A stretch of DNA of 64,000 bases. It comes from Microglena sp. YARC. Its lineage: Eukaryota; Chlorophyta; Chlorophyceae; Chlamydomonadales; Chlamydomonadaceae. The stretch spans positions 3,769,032-3,833,031 of the forward strand of contig CM039465.1 in assembly GCA_022414725.1 (NCBI GenBank), in the 5' to 3' direction. The notes below the pieces were generated by a model. It did no database searches, was not told the DNA's origin, and worked only from the letters and a program-made list of their open reading frames with translations. Below are positions 58,042 to 64,000 of this stretch, one piece after another (within the stretch, counting starts at the first letter, position 1; each line of letters begins with the position of its first letter). The position numbers were made by a program, and so were the translations under genes.

Positions 58042-58765
58042 TTCCACAAGATAATTATTTACGTACATCAGCTGAATTGCGACGGCGGTGAGCTGTGCAA
58101 AAAATGCGGTACTAGTTCCTACAACTGCAAAAACGTGGATCTGCACAATGATCCGGATTTCCTGCAGCTTGTGACTAGTTACCCTCTGGTCGGGATCTTC
58201 ACTGGACACACCCATTACCCTGAATGGATAAGTTGGGACACAATTGCAGGGACCAACATCCCAGTCATCAACTCTGGCGCCGCCTGGTGAGTAGTTGGCC
58301 GGGGAGTTTTCATACAACTAACTTGGGTTCAAGCAGATGAGGACGAAGCATGGGATGTAGGCATCCCAGATCTCATATGCATGCCGTGGGCAAATAAAAT
58401 GTGTAGCCCTGCCCCCCCCCCCCCCCCCCCCCCCCTCCACTCCCTGCCCCCCTTTCACCACCCTACACAGCACAACGCCAGTACCACCACAAACTGTTTT
58501 GTTTGCCTTCCTATACACCGGAAAGGCCCATTACCAGAATATGAAATTCTTAGGGAAGCTGAGTATCTCCTTCCACCCCTCTTGCAGGTATGGGATGTTT
58601 TTGGAAGTATCATTCTCAATGGATTATTTCACTGTGCAAGATAAAGATGCAACAAAAGATTGTAATGCTGGATGTGATATGGATGCTGGAACACATAGAT
58701 TGATTGGAGTTGATACAAACTGCCTGTTTACAGTGAATAATGTCAAACAGACATTTTACTTCTAG
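58042..58765 (+). CDS. Calcineurin-like metallophosphoesterase, last two exons
   Basis: Exon 58042-58286 (FHKIIIYVHQLNCDGGELC through the INSGAAW end) joins through TG/G to exon 58588-58765, ending QTFYF and TAG. GT-AG borders and phase are consistent. The GIFTGHTHYPE segment is the conserved C-terminal metal-binding GHTH motif of calcineurin-like phosphoesterases; the upstream VHQ would supply another metal-ligand His. These enzymes hydrolyse phosphomonoesters or diesters at a bimetal centre. Substrate cannot be told. Several Cys (CDGGELCKKCG, CNAGCDMD) suggest a secreted or disulphide-containing form. The 5' half with the DxH and GNHE motifs is missing from the window, while a LINE sits just upstream, so the gene may be broken. 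Confidence 0.75.
58412..58435 (+). repeat. Poly(C) run of 24 in the phosphoesterase intron
   Basis: Homopolymer on the coding strand, 152 bp before the acceptor at 58587. The length may be unreliable. Confidence 0.8.
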
Positions 58766-59009
58766 GCCCTAGGTTGAGTTGCGGCTGGCACCGATATATC
58801 CTGAGTTCCCGCATAGTCATCCCTGTCTACACCCACAACTACCAACCACTGGCCCCTCTCATTTATGAATCTGATATGTGATCAGAGTGGACCCTGATTA
58901 CTCCACATGTTGCTATGTATGAAGCATATTTGAATGTGTTGACAAATTGTCATTGCTGGATACATTGGATACAATTACGCTTAGTGCAGTCCCTTTTGCA
59001 AGATGATGG

Positions 59010-59560
59010 ATAGGACCAAATTTAGCTCCTTAGTTGGAAGCCTGTTATACCTTAGCATAAGCACTCGCCCTGACATCACCTAAGCCGTGGGTGTGCTCAC
59101 CCGCTTCATGAGCTGCCCCACCATCACTCACTGGAAGGCCGCCCAAGATCTTATGTGATACCTGGCTGCCACCGTCAACTTTGGCACTACCTATTGCTCT
59201 GCCCAGAGCACTGATATCTAAGGTTTTTGTGACTCTGATGACTGTGATGGTGATGTTGACACAAGCAGGCTTCAGGCCACCGTTGCTGCCAGTACCACCG
59301 CAGCCGAGTACATGGCTGCAAGAGTTGTTGTGGAGGAGGCTTTCTGGATCAAGAAGACGCTGGCTGACATTAGAAGTAGCTCTGGACCAATTAGCATTGC
59401 GTTGTGACTGGTTGCTGAACGCATAGTGACATTATGTATCATTTCATCCATTAGTGTGTTGCAATATAGGAGGTGTCCCTCTTATATAGTTATATGTGCC
59501 CACTGCTGAAGAGGTTGCTGATGTGTTCACCAAGCCATTGGCTAAGTAGCTGCATTCTCA
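59010..59560 (+). pseudogene. Copia RNase H remnant
   Basis: Frames shifted and interrupted by stops still spell the copia end domain: SLVGSLLYLSISTRPDIT, HWKAAQDLM, AAEYMAARVVVEEAFWIKKT, then ADVFTKPLAK near 59527-59556. Distinct from copia-A, -B and -C. No LTR seen. Confidence 0.75.
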
Positions 59561-59814
59561 ATTATGTAGCATGACTGATATCCAAGTGAAACATTCATTA
59601 TTACCAGAATGAATAAAACTCAAGAAGTTTTTGAATAAGGGATTACCCCAATTAAAATGTCCGTCCGATAGAGGGCGGTCGCACTGCGTTTGGTTCAATT
59701 CCGATTTTTGTTGATTTTACTTTTCACCCAATTGACGTGGTCACACTTAAAATCGATTTTAGGCAGGACCAAAATAGAACCAAAAGCAAAAGCTAAATTG
59801 ACCCAAACCAAATA

Positions 59815-59848
<34 letters not shown>
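59815..59848 (+). repeat. Poly(G) run of 34
   Basis: Uninterrupted G in a spacer between the copia remnant and the subtelomeric ORFs. It is bordered by AAACCAAATAC and TATTTCGGTCC. Confidence 0.85.
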
Positions 59849-59849
<1 letters not shown>

Positions 59850-60219
59850 ATTTCGGTCCCATTTTTGCTTTTGTGTCCGGATTTTGGTCTAGATCTTTGT
59901 AGTTTCGTATTTTCGTTTTTAAACTCTTCTAACTTTAAATTTCTTCTCCTATCGTACCGTATGCGCCTTAAGTATTGGCAAACGGTTTGGCAAACGACAC
60001 TTTGCCAAACCGGTTTAGGGGACCACCTCGAGACTCCAGGTGGTTGGCCTTTGCCAAGATACGGTTACCATGGTACTTGTCAGTGCACAGGTTTGAATTT
60101 GTGAACCTCGGACAAAAAGCAACAGTCGAGCTCGTAGACATCAGAGAAGCGTGCTCCATGTTGCCCCGAGACTCCTCGAAGAGGCGGCCAGCCGTTCTCA
60201 AGCTTGCTCCCGAAGCGTG

Positions 60220-61682
60220 AAAGGGTCAGCTATGTTTAGCTCGGTTTTTGCGTCCTGAGACTGCCCAAGATATGCATCGACAAAAAGAAGCTACAGGCAC
60301 GAGGAAGGAAGAAGAAGCCCTGAAGAAGGCCGCCCTTGCTGCCCTTGCCGTCCAATCAGAGCTAGCTAAAGTGGACAAGCAGGTGAAGAAGGTCAACCAA
60401 GAGCGGGGCAAGAACTCTGGTCGAGATGCGACGGCAGGGAAGAGCCAGGTACATATTTCTGTTGCTGCTCCTGCTTTCCTGCTGCTATGGCCTGCTGCTG
60501 TACCTGTTCCTGAAGCTCCGTTTTGGCTGACTTGACGATCGATCGCTTGCTCCTCATTGACGTTGATCTGCTGCTGTCAATTTGCTGCTGTCCATGCTCC
60601 TGAAGCTCCTGTTTGGCTGACTTGTCGATCGCTTGGTCTTCATACACGTTGACCTGCTGCTGTCGGTTTGCTGCTGTTACTGCTCCTGAAGCTCTTGTTT
60701 GGCTGACTTGTCGATTGCTTGGTCTCCATACACGTTGACCTGCTGCTGTCGGTCTGCTGCCGTCCCTTCTCCTGATCCTTCCGATCGTGATCATGCTGCC
60801 CCTGCTGCTGCTGTCGGTCTTCACTCGTCCATCGTTCCACGATTCTGATTTTTGCCCCCCCCCCCCCCCCCCCCCCATCTCTCTCCTTACATGTCAACGT
60901 CTTTTCTGTCCTGCAAGAGATGGTGGCAGATGAATCGGCTGATGGGGAACCACCCCGCCGACCTTCCATCACCCGACGTGGCACCTATGAGATCTAGACA
61001 TAGCACCACTATGAAGTGGCCCTGGACCTGCAGCGGTGCGTTCAGTGGCCAGAATGCATGGTGGAAGAGGGGTGCAGGAGCTACGGGAGCCAGTGCTTTG
61101 CACAGAAAACTCCAGAGGGTTTACCCAATGTTATTTGCAAAGCTGTCACTCAGGACGGCAGGCAATTGGGTGGAGAGGTGGAGGGAACTAGAAGGTGCAC
61201 TAGCCCTTGTGGTGTTGATGACCACCCAGGTTGTAAAGGCTGAGAAGGAACTAGCCGGCTCTTTGACACCGGGGCCCCATCCCTTTTTTCGTCTTCCCCC
61301 TCTCCGTCCCTGCCCCCCCCCCCCCCCCTTCTCCCCTTCTCTCCCTCCCTCTCTCCTCTCTCCCCCCTAGACAGCAGTTCAGCATCCGAGGTTGATGATC
61401 CTGCAGCAGATGAGGATGTCTTTGACAGTGATGCTACTTCTGCAGTGGATGAGGATGACCTTGACAGTCAAACTCTTGCCACTCCTCCTGCCGCTGCTGC
61501 CATTCCTGCTTATGCTGTGGCTGCCACTCCCGCTGCTTCTGCCACCCCTGCCCCTGCTTCTGCTCTTGCTGTGGCTGCAACTCCTCCTGCCGCTGCTGCC
61601 TCTCCTGCCATAGCTCCTGCTGTGGCTGCAACTCCTTCTGGCCCTGCTGCCACTCATGTAAATGCCGCTGCTAGGCCTGTTT
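60220..61682 (+). CDS. Possible subtelomeric gene, exons uncertain
   Basis: Three protein-like pieces with plausible splice borders. 60220-60450 encodes a Lys/Glu/Ala coiled coil (KEEEALKKAALAALAVQSEL) ending GKSQ at a GTACAT donor. About 60921-61220 follows a poly(C) run (60855-60876) and a CTGCAAG acceptor; its best frame contains LRTAGNWVERWRELEGAL, while another has Cys-rich CVQWPECMVEEGC but two TAG codons. 61371-61682 follows CCCCCCTAG and encodes an acidic start (EVDDPAADEDVFDSD), then Ala/Pro/Thr-rich low complexity ending AARPV. The final TAG is the first telomere repeat. The frames do not combine without doubt, and the family is not recognised. A decayed or chromosome-end-truncated gene is as likely as an active one. 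Confidence 0.35.
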
Positions 61683-64000
61683 AGGGTTTAGGGTTTAGGT
61701 TTAGGGTTTAGGGTTTAGGGTTTTAGGTTAGGGTTTAGGTTTAGGGTTTAGGGTTTAGGGTTTAGGGTTTTAGGGTTTTTGGGTTTAGGGTTTAGGGTTT
61801 AGGGTTTAGGGTTTAGGGTTTAGGGTTTAGGGTTTAGGGTTTAGGGTTTTTTAGGGTTTAGGGTTTAGGGTTTAGGGTTTAGGGTTTAGGGTTTTAGGGT
61901 TTAGGGTTTTAGGGTTTAGGGTTTAGGGTTTAGGTTTAGGGTTTAGGGTTTAGGGTTTAGGGTTTAGGTTTAGGGTTAGGGTTTTAGGGTTTAGGGTTTA
62001 GGGTTTAGGGTTTAGGGTTTAGGGTTTAGGGTTTTTTAGGGTTTAGGGTTTAGGGTTTAGGGTTTAGGGTTTAGGGTTTAGGGTTTAGGGTTTTAGGGTT
62101 TAGGGTTAGGGTTTTAGGGTTTAGGGTTTAGGGTTTAGGGTTTAGGGTTTAGGGTTTAGGGTTTAGGGTTTAGGGTTTAGGGTTTAGGGTTTAGGTTTAG
62201 TTTAGGGTTTAGGGTTTAGGGTTTTAGGGTTTAGGGTTTAGGTTTAGGGTTTAGGGTTTAGGGTTTAGGGTTTAGGGTTTAGGTTTAGGGTTTAGGGTTT
62301 AGGGTTTAGGTTTAGTTTAGGGTTTAGGGTTTAGGGTTTAGGGTTTAGGGTTTAGGGTTTAGGGTTTAGGGTTTAGGGTTTAGGGTTTAGGGGCTTTAGG
62401 GTTTAGGGTTTAGGGTTTAGGGTTTAGAGGTTTAGGGTTTAGGGTTTAGGGTTTAGGGTTTAGGTTAGGGTAGGGTTTAGGTTTAGTTTAGGGTTTTTAG
62501 GGTTTAGGGTTTAGGGTTTAGGGTTTAGGGTTTAGGGGTTTAGGGTTTTTAGGGTTTAGGGTTTAGGGTTTAGGGTTTAGGGTTTAGGGTGGGTTTAGGG
62601 TTTAGGGTTTAGGGTTTAGGGTTTAGGGTTTAGGGTTTAGGTTTAGGGTTTAGGGTTTAGGGTTTAGGGTTTAGGGTTTTAGGGTTTAGGGTTTAGGGTT
62701 TAGGGTTTAGGGTTTAGGGTTTAGGGGTTTAGGGTTTAGGGTTTAGGGTTTAGGGTTTAGGGTTTAGGGTTTAGGGTTTAGGGTTTAGGGTTTAGGGTTT
62801 AGGGTTTAGGGTTTAGGGTTTAGGGTTTTAGGGTTTAGGGTTTAGGGTTTAGGGTTTAGGGTTTAGGGTTTAGGGTTTAGGGTTTAGGGTTTAGGGTTTA
62901 GTAGGGTTTAGGGTTTAGGGTTTAGGGTTTAGGGTTTAGGGTTTAGGGTTTAGGGTTTAGGTTTAGGGTTTAGGGTTTAGGGTTTAGGGGGGTTTAGGGT
63001 TAGGGTTTAGGCGTTTTTAGGGTTTAGGGTTTTAGGTTTCGGGTTTAGGGTTTTAGGGTTTAGGGGGTTTAGGGTTTAGGGTTTAGGGTTTAGGGTTTAG
63101 GGTTTAGGGTTAGGGTTTAGGGTTTGGGTTTAGGGTTTAGGGTTTAGGGTTTAGGGTTTTAGGGTTTAGGGTTAGGGTTTAGGGTTTAGGGTTTAGGGTT
63201 TAGGGTTTAAGGGTTTTAGGGTTTAGGGTTTAGGGTTTAGGGTTTAGGGTTTAGGGTTTAGGGTTTAGGGTTTAGGGTTTAGGGTTTAGGGTTTAGGGTT
63301 TAGGGTTTAGGGTTTAGGGTTTAGGGTTTAGGGTTTTAGGGTTTAGGGTTTAGGGTTTAGGGTTTAGGGTTTAGGGTTTTAGGGTTTAGGGGTTTAGGGT
63401 TTAGGGTTTAGGGTTTAGGGTTTAGGGTTTTAGGGTTTAGGGTTTAGGGTTTAGGGTTTAGGGTTTAGGGTTTAGGGTTTAGGTTTAGGGTTTAGCGTTT
63501 AGGGTTTAGGGTTAGGGTTTAGGGTTTATGGGTTTAGGGTTAGGGTTTGGGTTTAGGGGGGTTTAGGGGTTTAGGGTTTAGGTCTTAGGAGGGTTTAGGG
63601 TTTAGGGTTTAGGCGTTTAGGGTTTAGGGGTTTTAGGGTTTAGGGTTTTTTTTTAGGGTTTTAGGGTTAGGGTTTAGGGTTTAGGGTTTAGAGGGTTCTA
63701 GGGTTTTAGGGTTTTAGGGTTTAGGGTTTAGGGTTTAGGGTTTAGGGTTTAGGTTTAGGGTTAGGGTTTAGTTTAGGTTAGGGTTTTTAGGGTTAGGGTT
63801 TAGGGTTTAGGGTTTAGGGTTTAGGGTTTAGGGTTTAGGGTTTTAGGGTAGGGTTTAGGGTTTAGGGTTTAGGGTTTTAGGGTTAGGGTTTTTTACGGTT
63901 TTGAGGTTAGGGTTAGGGTTTAGGGTTTAGGGTTTAGGAGATTTTGGTGGTTTGGCTTTAAGGGTTTAAGGGTGTTAGGTTAGCGGTTTAGGTTTTAGGC
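61680..64000 (+). repeat. Telomere array (TTTAGGG)n
   Basis: About 320 repeats, most exactly TTTAGGG, mixed with TTTTAGGG, TTAGGG, TTTAGG and longer-T or longer-G variants. The G strand runs 5' to 3' toward the right, so this is a right chromosome end. After about 63480 irregular units increase (GCGTTT, TTTCGGG, TTTTTACGG), up to the window limit. Confidence 0.97.

Noticed and set aside
60900..61250. TAG read as glutamine (alternative code as in some ulvophyte algae)
   Set aside because: The Cys-rich frame has two TAG codons and gag-TAG-pol is in frame. However, RPL5 and the phosphoesterase both end properly on TAG and contain no internal TAG, so the standard code is the simpler reading.

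Overview
The window is nuclear eukaryotic DNA running into the right-hand end of a chromosome. The last 2.3 kb is a (TTTAGGG)n array, the plant and green-algal telomere type, with the G-rich strand reading outward. A four-exon cytosolic ribosomal protein gene (uL18/RPL5), phase-consistent GT-AG introns, Ty1/copia and LINE retroelements, and long poly(C)/poly(G) runs fit a repeat-rich green alga, possibly a prasinophyte. That placement is inferred, not proven. No prokaryotic operon, CRISPR array or phage module was seen.

Layout. 1-2461: a minus-strand open frame of at least 820 codons that leaves the left edge (gag-like, unidentified). 3317-9393: copia-A, a minus-strand copia element with gag, protease-integrase and RT-RNase H but no 3' LTR. 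10602-13668: intact RPL5 gene on the minus strand. 14483-20928: a plus-strand gene for a secreted, probably membrane- or GPI-anchored protein. Its large introns are full of minisatellites. 18649-48235: three tandem copies of an approx. 8.7-kb segment that carries the two 3'-terminal exons of that gene. The middle copy gained a 3.38-kb insertion (32961-36338) made of a rearranged copia-C fragment between inverted LTRs and a perfect 183-bp-arm palindrome with a tRNA-Met-like loop. 48236-51060: AT-rich spacer and a broken unidentified gene. 51507-55770: copia-B, with an LTR pair, a 5-bp target duplication and a ruined interior, inserted in a roughly 100-bp satellite. 56468-57777: 5'-truncated LINE with an (AATGT)n tail. 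58042-58765: last two exons of a calcineurin-like metallophosphoesterase. 59010-59560: copia remnant. 60220-61682: possible subtelomeric gene whose last frame ends in the first telomere repeat. 61680-64000: telomere.

RPL5 is the only gene that appears complete. The secreted-protein gene is real at both ends but unresolved in the middle, and the phosphoesterase lacks its 5' half. The rest is mobile elements in various states of decay, together with satellites. The most interesting signals are the tandem triplication in which all four exon differences are synonymous, the perfect palindrome with a tRNA-like loop, the in-frame gag-UAG-pol arrangement, and the young-LTR/dead-interior copia-B with TATCAGC...GCTGATA termini and a clean CTGTC target duplication.
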